In this document: positions 49,398 to 58,459 of the stretch, piece by piece
How positions within the stretch are numbered: position 1 is the first letter of the stretch
How the letters are laid out: every line of letters starts with the position of its first letter
DNA from: Arthrobacter sp. OVS8
GTDB taxonomy: Bacteria; Actinomycetota; Actinomycetes; Actinomycetales; Micrococcaceae
Assembly: GCA_028370155.1 (NCBI GenBank)
Contig: CP116670.1
Span: 3,410,001 to 3,474,000 of the forward strand
Length of the DNA: 64,000 nucleotides
Direction: 5' to 3'
Notes under the pieces: model-generated
What the model was told of the DNA's origin: nothing
The model's database searches: none
What the model saw: the letters and a program-made list of their open reading frames with translations, nothing else
Made by a program: the position numbers and the translations under genes

Positions 49398-50270
49398 ATG
49401 AGAGTTGCTGTTACCGGAGGAAGCGGAAAGCTGGGCCGGAGCGTTGTCCGGCGGCTGAGCGAGGAGGGCCACGACGTCACCAACCTGGACCGCACGGGCA
49501 CGCGCGGACGCGGTTTTACCGAGGTGGACCTGCGCGACTACGGCCAGGTGGTGGACGTGTTCCTGGGCCTGGAGGACCGGCACTCGGGGTTTGACGCGGT
49601 GGTGCATCTGGCCGCCATCCCGGCGCCCGGCCACGCGCCGGACGCCGCCACCTTCGAGAACAACATGCAGGCCACGTACAACGTGTTCCAGGCGGCCCGT
49701 CGGGCCGGGATCAAAAAGATTGTCTACGCGTCCAGCGAGACGGTGCTGGGACTGCCTTTCGACGTCGATCCTCCCTATATACCGGTGGACGAGGAATACC
49801 CGGCCCGGCCGGAAAGCACCTACTCCCTGGTGAAGCACCTGGAGGAGCAGATGGCCATCCAGCTCACCCGCTGGGATCCGGAGCTAAGCATCACCGGCCT
49901 GCGCTTTTCGAACGTGATGGACCCGGAGGACTACGAGGAATTCCCCGGCTTCGACGCCGACGCCAGGCTGCGGATGTGGAACCTCTGGGGCTACATCGAC
50001 GGCCGGGACGGGGCGCAGGCGGTGTCCCGGGCCCTCGAGCACGGCACCCCGGGGTTTGAGGCGTTCATCATCGCCAACGCGGACACCGTGATGAGCCGCT
50101 CCAGCGCCAGCCTCGCGGCGGAGGTGTTCCCGGCCGTGCCCGTGGTGAAGGAACTCGGCGAGCACGAAACCCTGCTCTCCATCGACAAGGCCAAACGCCT
50201 GCTGGGCTACGCGCCGGAGCACAGTTGGCGGACCTACCACCCGCTGCGCACCACTCCCACCGAAGACTGA
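49398..50270 (+). CDS. NAD-dependent epimerase/dehydratase (extended SDR)
   Basis: A 290-residue extended SDR. The cofactor motif VTGGSGKLGRSVV, the VVHLAAIPAPG strand, ASSETVLG with the catalytic Ser and the YSLVKHLEEQ catalytic Tyr-Lys are present. It resembles uronate dehydrogenases and sugar epimerases. ATG 49398 follows AAGGAG. It precedes the aldo-keto reductase by eight bases, so the two are co-transcribed. Confidence 0.85.
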   Translation: MRVAVTGGSGKLGRSVVRRLSEEGHDVTNLDRTGTRGRGFTEVDLRDYGQVVDVFLGLEDRHSGFDAVVHLAAIPAPGHAPDAATFENNMQATYNVFQAARRAGIKKIVYASSETVLGLPFDVDPPYIPVDEEYPARPESTYSLVKHLEEQMAIQLTRWDPELSITGLRFSNVMDPEDYEEFPGFDADARLRMWNLWGYIDGRDGAQAVSRALEHGTPGFEAFIIANADTVMSRSSASLAAEVFPAVPVVKELGEHETLLSIDKAKRLLGYAPEHSWRTYHPLRTTPTED

Positions 50271-50278
50271 GGAGCCCC

Positions 50279-51309
50279 ATGCACTACCGCACCCTGGGCA
50301 CCAGCGGCGCCGTCGTCTCCAGCTACGCGCTGGGCACCATGACCTTCGGCGCCGAATCCACTGAGGAACAATCCCACGCGATCCTTGATGATTACGTCGC
50401 GGCGGGCGGCAATTTTATCGACACCGCCGATGTCTACGCCGCAGGGCTCTCGGAGGAGATCATCGGCCGCTGGCTATCCGCGCGCCCGGACGCCCGGGAC
50501 CGCATGGTGCTCGCCACCAAGGGCCGTTTCCCGACGGGCGAGGCCCCGAACGACGTCGGCACCTCCCGGCGGCACCTGAACCGCGCACTGGATGACTCGC
50601 TGCGCCGTCTTGGTGTGGAACAGATCGACCTGTACCAGCTGCATGCCTGGGATCCGATCACACCGCTGGAGGAGACCCTGCGGTTCCTGAACGACGCCGT
50701 CGGCAGCGGGAAAATCGCCTATTACGGCTTCTCGAATTTCCTGGGCTGGCAGCTGACGAAGGCCGTCCACGTGGCGCGCGCCCACGGCTGGAGCGGGCCG
50801 GTGACGCTGCAGCCGCAGTACAGCCTGCTGGTCCGCGAAATCGAGTCCGAGATTGTGCCGGCCTCGCTCGACGCCGGGATCGGCCTGCTGCCGTGGTCGC
50901 CGCTGGGCGGGGGCTGGCTGTCCGGAAAGTACCGGCGTGACCAGCCGCCTGCGGGTGCCACAAGGCTGGGTGAAAACCCGGAACGCGGCATGGAAGCCTG
51001 GAAGGCCCGGAATGCCGACCCGCGCACCTGGGAAATCGTGGAGGCGGTCCATGACATCGCCGGCCGCCACGAGGCAAGTGCCGCCCAGGTGTCTTTGGCC
51101 TGGCTGGCCGAACAGCCGGCCGTGACCTCCGTGATCCTGGGTGCGCGCAGCACGGAACAGCTCGCCGACAATCTCGCGGCCGCGGACCTCCTGCTGACCG
51201 AGGGGGAGCTGATGCGGCTGAGCGAGGTGAGCCGCCGCGCGTCGGGGTCTACCCGTACGGGCCGCTGGCCCAGGAGCAGCGCAGCCGGAAGCTCAACGGC
51301 GGCCGCTAA
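50279..51309 (+). CDS. Aldo/keto reductase, frameshifted at 3' end
   Basis: A roughly 343-residue AKR. The tetrad is visible: Asp-Tyr in IDTADVYAAGLSEEI, Lys in VLATKGR, His in LYQLHAWD. The NADPH-binding end VILGARSTEQLADNL is kept. One C near 51241 changes the tail to RVGVYPYGPLAQEQRSRKLNGGR with a stop at 51309. As sequenced the frame reads through into the inverted repeat. It reduces sugar or aldehyde carbonyls. Confidence 0.85.
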
Positions 51310-51314
51310 GGAAG

Positions 51315-51377
51315 CAACGCGGGGTCACTTCGCGCCCATCCAGAGCCCCATCATGGGCGCGAAGTGACCCCGCGTTG
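51315..51377. repeat. Perfect 25-bp inverted repeat between convergent genes
   Basis: Arms 51315-51339 and 51353-51377 are perfect reverse complements (CAACGCGGGGTCACTTCGCGCCCAT) around a 13-base loop. It is much stronger than an ordinary terminator and has no U tract. It also contains the last codons of the FadR-type gene. It may be a mobile or repetitive palindrome acting as a bidirectional terminator. Confidence 0.85.
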
Positions 51378-52121
51378 TGGTGCGGGGGTGGCGGCGGGCT
51401 GCTGGTGCCTGGACCAGATGTCGCCCATCTCCTCGGTGGACTGCTCCACGATCCGGCTCATCGCGGCATGGGCCGCCGCCGCCTCGCCACGCTGGATGGC
51501 ACTGGCAACATCCACGTGCAGCTGAAGCGCTTCATGATGCGGCAGGTGCGGCATCAGGCCGTGCTCGGTGCGCCCGGTCAGGACCTCCGTCACGAGGTTG
51601 TGCAGCTGGGAAAACATGGCGTTTCCGGAGGCCTTGAGCACGGCGGCGTGGAACTCGATGTCGAGCCGGAGGAATTCGTCGTGGTCTCCCCGCTGCCCCG
51701 CGGCCCAGAGCCGAGCCGCCTGGGAGACGAGGTCGCTGCCGGTGTCCAAGGAGGCGCGCCCGGCGGCTAGGCGCGCAGCCTGGGGTTCGATGGCTCCGCG
51801 GAGTTCATTCAAGGCCTGCAGCTGCTCGAGCCGTTTGGACGAGGCGAGCCGCCAGCGGATCACCTGCGGATCGTAGGCGTTCCAGGAGTCTTCGGGCTGA
51901 ACGACGGTGCCCAGCCGCCGTCGTGATTCCAGCATGCCCTTGGAGGAGAGCACCCGGGTGGCTTCCCGGACCACGGAGCGGGACACGCTGTGCTGCGCCT
52001 CAAGCTCGTCCAGGCGCAGGATCGAGTGCGGCGCCAGGGTCCCCTCGGCAATAGCGAGTCCCAGGTTTTGGACCAGCACGGAATGCAGGTCAGCCGAGGA
52101 CTCCGCCTTTGGGGTTTTCAT
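51351..52121 (-). CDS. FadR/GntR-family transcriptional regulator
   Basis: A roughly 256-residue FadR-subfamily regulator. The winged HTH contains LDELEAQHSVSRSVVREATRVLSSKGMLESRRRLGTVV. The C-terminal FCD ligand domain carries the metal-site histidines in RLDIEFHAAVLKASGN and HHEALQLHVDVA. It ends with a short tail encoded in the inverted repeat. It is divergent from the sugar ABC operon with 140 bases between and probably controls it in response to a sugar acid. ATG 52121. Confidence 0.85.
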   Translation of the reverse strand: MKTPKAESSADLHSVLVQNLGLAIAEGTLAPHSILRLDELEAQHSVSRSVVREATRVLSSKGMLESRRRLGTVVQPEDSWNAYDPQVIRWRLASSKRLEQLQALNELRGAIEPQAARLAAGRASLDTGSDLVSQAARLWAAGQRGDHDEFLRLDIEFHAAVLKASGNAMFSQLHNLVTEVLTGRTEHGLMPHLPHHEALQLHVDVASAIQRGEAAAAHAAMSRIVEQSTEEMGDIWSRHQQPAATPAPQRGVTSRP

Positions 52122-52261
52122 AAATAAATCATACGGGTGAGGCACAAGGGGTTGTTTAAGTCTGCTTTATTTCTCTAAGATCGCTTCCAGAGCAGATGTA
52201 AAGATGCATTTGCAGCCGGCTGGACTGTGACGCCCAGCCCTGAAGAACCAAGGGAGTCGTA
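52122..52261. promoter_or_regulatory. Divergent promoter region of FadR-type gene and sugar-acid operon
   Basis: An AT-rich 140-base gap. A plausible plus-strand promoter has TTGTTT at 52152-52157 and CTAAGA at 52175-52180, a 17-base spacing. AAATAAATCAT near the FadR start and CTTTATTTCTC near 52166 could be operator halves. These are inferred only. Confidence 0.4.
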
Positions 52262-53557
52262 ATGAAGCGACGTTCGATTGTGCAGTACGCGGCTGTCGCC
52301 GCGGCCCTGTCTCTGGGCCTCACCGCCTGCGGCGGAGCCAGCGGCAGCAGCGATGCCAAAGCCGCCGGCACCGTCCGGGTCACCCTCGCAAACCACGTCT
52401 GGACCGAAGGCATCAAGGCCGCGATTCCGGAATTCGAAAAGTCCAGCGGCCTCAAGGTCGAGCTGACCCAGTTGGGCGAAGACCAGCTCTCGGACCAGTA
52501 CAACGTCAAGCTCAACGCCGGCAGCGACGAGATCGACGTCATGATGTACCGCCCGCTGCAGGAGGGCAAGGCGTTCGCCAAGAACGGTTACCTCGCCGAC
52601 CTGACGTCCAAGGTTTCCGCGGACACCATCTGGGACTGGAAGGACTACCAGGAGGGCCCGGTCAAGGCCACCACGGCTGACGGCAAGGTGGTGGGCGTCC
52701 CGATCATCACCGAACGCGAAGTGCTCTATTACCGCAAGGACCTGCTGAAGGCAGCCGGTCTCGAAGTGCCCAAGACCATGGAAGAACTTGAAGCGGCGGC
52801 CAAGGCCATCAAGGCTTCCTCGCCGGACACGGCAGGCTTTGTGGCCCGCACCGGCAAGTCCGCCGCCGTTACCCAGTTCTCCAGCTTCCTGTACAGCTTC
52901 GGCGGTGACTTCACGGATGCCAGCGGCAAGTCCGCCGTCAACACCGACGCCGCCAAGAAGGCCTATGCGTACTACGGCGGCCTGATCAAGAACTACGGCC
53001 CGGCCAACGTCAGCACCGACATGAGCTGGCCCGAGGCGATGGCCATCTTCACCCAGGGCAAGGCCGCCTTCTACACCGAAGCCGACTCCCTCTACAAGAA
53101 CGCCACCGACCCGGCCAAGTCCAAGGTCGCCGACACGGTCGGCTTCGCCGCGCTGCCCGCAGGCCCGGCCGGTTCCAAGCCGTACAACATCCCGTCGTGG
53201 GGCCTCGCCGTCAACGAAGCCTCGGGCAACCAGGACAACGCCTGGAAGTTCATCCAGTGGGCCACCAGCAAGGAACGCACCCTGGAAGCGCAGAAGGCCG
53301 GTGTCCCCGGACCCCGCGCCTCCGTCTGGGCCGACCCCGCCGGCACCTCCACCTACCCGGCGGACCTGGCCGAGGCCATCGCCGCCAGCGCCAAGAACGG
53401 CGTCGGCCACGACCGTCCCGAGGTGGTCACGGTAGGCAAGGCCCGTGAAATCGTGGGCGGACCGATCGTAGCCACCATTACCGGTGAGGACGCTTCTGCC
53501 GCCGCCGACACGGCCCACGAGGCCTTCCAGAAGTTCCTGGACAGCGAAAAGAAGTAA
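52262..53557 (+). CDS. Sugar ABC solute-binding lipoprotein (family 1)
   Basis: An intact 431-residue lipoprotein. The signal MKRRSIVQYAAVAAALSLGLTAC ends with lipobox LTAC. The mature part has TVRVTLANHVWTEGIKAAIPEFE, DEIDVMMYRPLQEG, GVPIITEREVLYYRKDLL and the late GGPIVATITGEDA. It delivers a sugar or sugar acid to the permeases at 53670-55535. A strong stem-loop follows. Confidence 0.85.
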   Translation: MKRRSIVQYAAVAAALSLGLTACGGASGSSDAKAAGTVRVTLANHVWTEGIKAAIPEFEKSSGLKVELTQLGEDQLSDQYNVKLNAGSDEIDVMMYRPLQEGKAFAKNGYLADLTSKVSADTIWDWKDYQEGPVKATTADGKVVGVPIITEREVLYYRKDLLKAAGLEVPKTMEELEAAAKAIKASSPDTAGFVARTGKSAAVTQFSSFLYSFGGDFTDASGKSAVNTDAAKKAYAYYGGLIKNYGPANVSTDMSWPEAMAIFTQGKAAFYTEADSLYKNATDPAKSKVADTVGFAALPAGPAGSKPYNIPSWGLAVNEASGNQDNAWKFIQWATSKERTLEAQKAGVPGPRASVWADPAGTSTYPADLAEAIAASAKNGVGHDRPEVVTVGKAREIVGGPIVATITGEDASAAADTAHEAFQKFLDSEKK

Positions 53558-53592
53558 CGCGCCCGGCGCGGTTCGCGCCCGATGCATCACCA

Positions 53593-53632
53593 GCCCGGCG
53601 GGGCGGCAGCCCAAACCGCCGCCCCGCCGGGC
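53593..53632 (+). terminator. Intercistronic stem-loop after binding-protein gene
   Basis: Perfect 15-bp arms at 53593-53607 and 53618-53632 with a ten-base loop and no U tract. It lies between the binding protein and the permeases. It is likely to protect the binding-protein mRNA or reduce read-through. Confidence 0.6.
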
Positions 53633-53669
53633 AAGCTCTTCACTTCACCCCCGACTCCTTAGGTGAACC

Positions 53670-54638
53670 ATGTCTGTATTGACCCCTCCCCGCAGCGCGC
53701 AGTCCCAGCCGCCGTCCGGCCGCAACGCCGGCCGCGCCACCGGTGCCCGTGAGAATTTCTCCGCCTGGGCGAACCAGCACCGCAAGTGGCTTTTCGCGGC
53801 CCCCGCCATGATTTTCGTCGGCGTCCTGATCATCTTTCCGCTGGCCTGGACCCTTTACCTGAGCCTCACCGATTCGCAGGGCTCGGTGCGGGCGGCCTCC
53901 GAGTTCATCGGCCTGGAAAACTACCTCACGGTCCTGTCCGACGTCGAACGTTTCTGGCCCGCCGTCGGACGCACGCTGACCTTCACCGGAGTCGCCCTGG
54001 TCTGCGAGGTGGTCCTGGGCATGTGCATCGCGCTGCTGCTGTGGCGCCCTTTCCGCGGTGAAAAGTGGGTCCGCGTGGCCATTCTCCTGCCGCTCGTCGC
54101 CACTCCGGTAGCTGTCGGCATGATGTGGCGGCTGATCTTAGACCCCAACATCGGCTTCGTCAATCAGCTGCTGGGCATGGTCGGCATCCCGCCCCAGCCG
54201 TGGCTGTCCGGACAGGACACCGCGCTGGGCACCACAATCTTCATGGACGTGTGGCAGTGGACCCCCATGGTGGTGCTGATCCTGCTCGCCGGCCTGACCT
54301 CCCTGTCCGAGGAGCCCGACGAGGCGGCCCGGATGGACGGCGCCAACGCGTTCCAGCGCTTCTTCTTCATCACCCTGCCCCTCATGATGCCGACCGTGAT
54401 TGTGGCCATCCTGCTCCGGGGCATCGACGCCCTGAAGACCTTCGACATCCTGTACGCCACCAAGGGCAAGGGCGGCGGGTCCTTCCACGAGGTGGAGACC
54501 CTCAACGTCTACGCCTACGGCCTGAGCTTCGACTACAACCAGTACGGGCTCTCCTCCGCGGTGCTGATCCTGTTCTTCATGATCATCATCGGCTCCATGT
54601 GGCTGCTGACCATGCGCAAGAAAGCGGTAAGCAAATGA
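53670..54638 (+). CDS. Sugar ABC permease, MalF/UgpA type
   Basis: An intact 322-residue permease with six helices. The EAA loop EEPDEAARMDGANAFQRFFFITLPLMMPT and the helices KWLFAAPAMIFVGVLIIFPLAWTLYLS and VAILLPLVATPVAVGMMWRL are typical. The stop overlaps the next gene start (ATGA). Confidence 0.9.
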   Translation: MSVLTPPRSAQSQPPSGRNAGRATGARENFSAWANQHRKWLFAAPAMIFVGVLIIFPLAWTLYLSLTDSQGSVRAASEFIGLENYLTVLSDVERFWPAVGRTLTFTGVALVCEVVLGMCIALLLWRPFRGEKWVRVAILLPLVATPVAVGMMWRLILDPNIGFVNQLLGMVGIPPQPWLSGQDTALGTTIFMDVWQWTPMVVLILLAGLTSLSEEPDEAARMDGANAFQRFFFITLPLMMPTVIVAILLRGIDALKTFDILYATKGKGGGSFHEVETLNVYAYGLSFDYNQYGLSSAVLILFFMIIIGSMWLLTMRKKAVSK

Positions 54639-55535
54639 CCGTCCAGACAAAAAACACAGAACTCACCGAACCCCGGACCGCAACCCCCGCCCGGCCCGCG
54701 CCGCCCCCGCCGCCGCAAGCCCCTCGGCACCCGCGCCTACAAGGCCTTCCGCGTCGCCGCCCTGGTCGCCGTCGTGCTGTTCCTGGTGGCCCCGCTGTTC
54801 TGGATGCTGCTGGCATCCTTCAAGACCAACGTGGACATTTACGACACCGGCAAGTCGTTCTTCTTCACCCCCACGGGCGAGAACTACGCGAACGTGCTGC
54901 AGCGCAACAACTACTTCGTCTTCATCTTCAACAGCTTCTGGGTGGCCTTCGTCTCCACGGTCCTGTCCCTGGTCCTCGGTGTTCCGGCGGCGTACGCGAT
55001 GAGCCGCTTCACGATGCACCGCTCGGCCCTGGTGGTCCTGATGGCCCGCGTCATCCCGGGCGTCTCCCTGCTGGTGCCCTGGTACTACGTCTTCTCCAAC
55101 CTGAAGATGGTGGGTGGCTTCGAAGTACTGATCCTCAGCCACATGTTCGTCTCGCTGCCGCTGATCGTCTACATCATGATGAGCTACTTCGACTCGCTGC
55201 CGCTGGAGCTGGAGGAATCCGCGCAGGTGGACGGGCTCACCCCGATCGGTGCGTTCCGGCGCATCACCCTGCCGCTCTCGGTGGCCGGCATGGCCACCGC
55301 GGGCATCCTGTCCTTCATCTTCTCGTGGAACAACTTTATGTTCGCCCTGGTGCTCTCCGGTTCCAAGACCAAGACCCTCCCGGTCGCGATCTTCGACTTC
55401 GTCTCTTACGCCAGCATCGATTGGGGCGGGCTCATGGCGGCCGCCACGGTGGTCACCGTTCCGATCATGATCATTGCGCTCTTCACGCAGAAGTACATCG
55501 TTTCCGGCATGACCGCCGGTGCGACGAAGGGCTAG
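54635..55535 (+). CDS. Sugar ABC permease, MalG/UgpE type, frameshifted
   Basis: A roughly 300-residue permease. The first 30 codons (MTVQTKNTELTEPRT then a proline tract) are in a different frame from the rest; the break lies in the CCG-rich stretch near 54710, where two bases are missing or one is extra. The EAA loop LELEESAQVDGLTPIGAFRRITLPL and the C-terminus YIVSGMTAGATKG are intact. It is coupled to the upstream permease. Confidence 0.85.
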
Positions 55536-55542
55536 GCCACCG

Positions 55543-56691
55543 ATGACACTCATCAGCAGGATTGAAACGTTCCTCGTCGCGCCGCGCTGGCTGTTCGTCC
55601 GGATCGAAACCGACAGCGGGATCGTCGGCTGGGGCGAGGCCAGCTGCGAGGGCCGCAGCGAAACGGTCCGCACCGCCGTCGACCAGCTCTCCGAGCTGCT
55701 TATCGGCAACGATGCCCTGCGGATCGAGGACCACTGGCAGGTGATGACCAAGGGGTCCTTCTACCGCGGCGGCCCCATCCTGGCCAGCGCAGTCTCCGGG
55801 TTGGACCAGGCCCTGTGGGACATTGCCGGCAAGCACTTCAACACCCCCGTGCACCAGCTGCTGGGCGGTCACGTCCGCGACCGGATCCGGATGTACGGCT
55901 GGGTGGGCGGGGACGAGCCCAACGAGGTGGCCGACCAGATCAGCGCCCAGCTGGAGGTCGGGCTCACGGCCGTCAAAATGAACGCCAGCGGCCGGATGAG
56001 CCCCATCGCTTCCGTCGCCGAGCTCGACGGCGTCGTCCGCCGCGTCGCGGCCGCCCGCGAGGTGCTGGGCGACCACCGCGACGTCGCGGTCGACTTCCAC
56101 GGCCGCTTCAGCCTGGCCAACGCCCGCCGGGTGGCACCGCTGCTGGAACCGTACAGGCCCTTCTTCCTCGAAGAACCCGTGGTCCCGGAAAACACGCACC
56201 TGCTGCGCGAATTCACCTCGTCAACCACGACGCCGGTCTCCACCGGCGAGAGGCTCTACAGCCGGCAGGAATTCCTGCCCGCGCTGCAGGCCGGCATCGC
56301 CGTGGCCCAGCCGGACCTGTCGCACGCCGGCGGCATCACCGAGGTCCGCAAAATCGCCTCGCTCGCCGAAATCTACGAGGTCCAGCTCGCCCCGCACTGC
56401 CCGCTGGGTCCGCTGGCCCTGGCCGCCTGCCTGCAGGTGGGCTTCGCCACGCCCAACTTCCTGATCCAGGAGCAAAGCATCGGCATCCACTACAACCAGG
56501 GCGCCGAAGTCCTGGACTACGTGGTGGACAAGTCCCCGCTGAAGTTCGTGGACGGCCACATCGAACGCCTGACCGGCCCGGGTCTCGGCATCGAAATCGA
56601 CGAGGCCGTGGTCCGCGCCGCGGACAAGCGCGGACACGCCTGGCGCGGGCCCGTCTGGCGCCACCCCGACGGAGCCTTCGCAGAATGGTGA
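55543..56691 (+). CDS. dgoD: D-galactonate dehydratase
   Basis: A 382-residue enolase-superfamily enzyme that dehydrates D-galactonate to 2-dehydro-3-deoxygalactonate. Close to the pattern of E. coli Dgo[42 protein letters not shown], metal residues in [17 protein letters not shown], and [18 protein letters not shown] and the general base region [19 protein letters not shown] 55543 follows the permease stop by seven bases. The gene is intact. Confidence 0.9.
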   Translation: MTLISRIETFLVAPRWLFVRIETDSGIVGWGEASCEGRSETVRTAVDQLSELLIGNDALRIEDHWQVMTKGSFYRGGPILASAVSGLDQALWDIAGKHFNTPVHQLLGGHVRDRIRMYGWVGGDEPNEVADQISAQLEVGLTAVKMNASGRMSPIASVAELDGVVRRVAAAREVLGDHRDVAVDFHGRFSLANARRVAPLLEPYRPFFLEEPVVPENTHLLREFTSSTTTPVSTGERLYSRQEFLPALQAGIAVAQPDLSHAGGITEVRKIASLAEIYEVQLAPHCPLGPLALAACLQVGFATPNFLIQEQSIGIHYNQGAEVLDYVVDKSPLKFVDGHIERLTGPGLGIEIDEAVVRAADKRGHAWRGPVWRHPDGAFAEW

Positions 56692-56696
56692 ACAAC

Positions 56697-57371
56697 ATGA
56701 CTTCAGTACTGACTCCGGAACTACTCCTCGCGGGAATCCGGGAGACCCGGCTGGTGGCGATCGTGCGGGGCACCGACGGCGGCGCGGCCGCGAAGGCGGC
56801 CCTCGCCGCGATGGAGGAGGGCTTCCGCTTCGTCGAAATCGCACTGACCACGCCGGACGCCCTCGCAGCGATCCGCGCAGTCCGCGCCGCCGCTCCGGAA
56901 GGCTGCTTCGTCGGCGCCGGCACCGTGCTGACCGCGCAGGACGTGGACCACGTGGCCGAGGCCGGCGGCCAGTTCATGGTGACGCCGTCACTGGCCGGGT
57001 CGATCGAAGCCTCCGCTGCCCTGGGGATCCCCGTGCTGGCCGGGGCCCTGACACCCACGGAGTCCTACGAGGCGATGAGCCGCGGCGCCACCGCGGTCAA
57101 GCTCTTTCCCGCCTCCATCGGCGGACCGGGCTACCTCAAAGCCCTGCGCGACCCGTTCCCCGGGATCCCTTTCATCGCCGTCGGCGGCGTGGGGCTCGAC
57201 GAGGCGGCGGGCTACTGGAACGCGGGTGCCGTCGCCGTCGGCCTCGGCGGACCGCTGTTCGGGGACGCCGGCTCCGGCGGGGACCTGGCGCCGATGCGCG
57301 AGCGGGCACGCGCCTTCGTGGCAGTCGCAGCAGACTTCGATCGCCGGATCGCCGCGGAGCGGCTGCCGTGA
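56697..57371 (+). CDS. dgoA: 2-dehydro-3-deoxy-6-phosphogalactonate aldolase
   Basis: A roughly 224-residue class-I KDPG/KDPGal aldolase. Schiff-base Lys in [19 protein letters not shown], Glu in [11 protein letters not shown] and the [11 protein letters not shown] motif are seen. It cleaves 2-dehydro-3-deoxy-6-phosphogalactonate to pyruvate and glyceraldehyde-3-phosphate. An ATG at 56685 overlapping the dgoD stop is an alternative start. The stop overlaps the kinase start (GTGA). Confidence 0.85.
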   Translation: MTSVLTPELLLAGIRETRLVAIVRGTDGGAAAKAALAAMEEGFRFVEIALTTPDALAAIRAVRAAAPEGCFVGAGTVLTAQDVDHVAEAGGQFMVTPSLAGSIEASAALGIPVLAGALTPTESYEAMSRGATAVKLFPASIGGPGYLKALRDPFPGIPFIAVGGVGLDEAAGYWNAGAVAVGLGGPLFGDAGSGGDLAPMRERARAFVAVAADFDRRIAAERLP

Positions 57372-58392
57372 CTCCCGATTCTGTGCTTCCCGTCCCGGTG
57401 CTTCCCGTCCCGGGGGCCCCTGAGCTCCTGACCTTCGGCGAGTCGATGGTCTCGCTGCGCTCGGCCGGACCGCTGTCTGCCGGCGGCTCCCTGGCGATGC
57501 ATGTGGCCGGGGCGGAATCGAACGTGGCCGTGGGAGTCGCGCGGCTCGGCCACCGGGTGGGCTGGGCCGGAGTCGTGGGCGCCGACCCGCACGGAGAGTT
57601 CATCCTGCGGCAGCTGCGGAGCGAGGGCATCGGGGTGCACCACCGCGCGGACGCCTCCCGCGGCACCGGAGTGATGTTCCTGGAACAGCGCACCGCGGAC
57701 GTCACCCGCGCCTTCTACTACCGTGCGGGATCCGCCGGATCCACCCTCAGCCGGGACGACGTCGACGCCGCCTTCCGGAACGGCGCCCGCGTCCTGCACC
57801 TCACGGGAATTACGGCCGCCCTCAGCCAGGAGGCGCGGCGGGCTGTGGAATATGCGGCCGCGCGGGCTGCCGGCGAAGGGCTGGACGTTTCCCTCGACGT
57901 CAACTACCGCAGCAAGCTCTGGTCCCGGGACGAGGCGCGCGCCGTCCTCAGCCCGCTGGCCCGGCATGCCAGCATCCTGATCGCCTCCGACGACGAACTC
58001 GGCTTGGTCTGCGCTGCCGACGCCGGGAACGGTACTGAACCGCGCGCGGCAGACGACGCCGAAACGGCCATGGCCGCCGAACTCCTCGACCGAGGCGTCC
58101 GGGAGGTGGTGGTCAAGCGCGGCCCGGCCGGCGCCGGGGTCCACACCGCGGCCGGCCGGTGGGAAACGCCCGCCGTGCCCGTCACCAGCATCGACACCGT
58201 GGGCGCAGGGGATGCCTTCACCGCCGGCTATCTCTCGGCCCTGCTCGACGGCGAGGACGTGCCCGGCCGCCTGCAGCGGGGCGCCCTCGCGGGGCATTCG
58301 CCGTCAGCACCGCCGGTGACTGGGAAGGCCTGCCCCGCCGGTCCGAGCTCGCGCTGCTCGGGGCCACGCCCAGCGGAACAACCCAGCGCTAG
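57368..58392 (+). CDS. 2-dehydro-3-deoxygalactonokinase / KDG kinase (PfkB), frameshifted
   Basis: A roughly 341-residue PfkB-family sugar-acid kinase. The N-terminus [16 protein letters not shown] and the [21 protein letters not shown] segment, plus the C-terminal signature [18 protein letters not shown], are typical of 2-keto-3-deoxygluconate or -galactonate kinases. One G near 58290 restores [19 protein letters not shown] and the stop at 58392. The N-terminal [10 protein letters not shown] comes from a 15-bp direct duplication. It supplies the substrate for the aldolase. Confidence 0.8.
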
Positions 58393-58459
58393 GGCATGCC
58401 CGCGACCATCCACCCGCCATCCACCGAACTTCAACCGACACCGAAAGCCTGGACCACTT

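Noticed and set aside
52175-53614. A 479-codon minus-strand open frame
   Set aside because: It exactly mirrors the intact binding-protein gene on the plus strand and is Gly/Val-rich, so it is a shadow frame.
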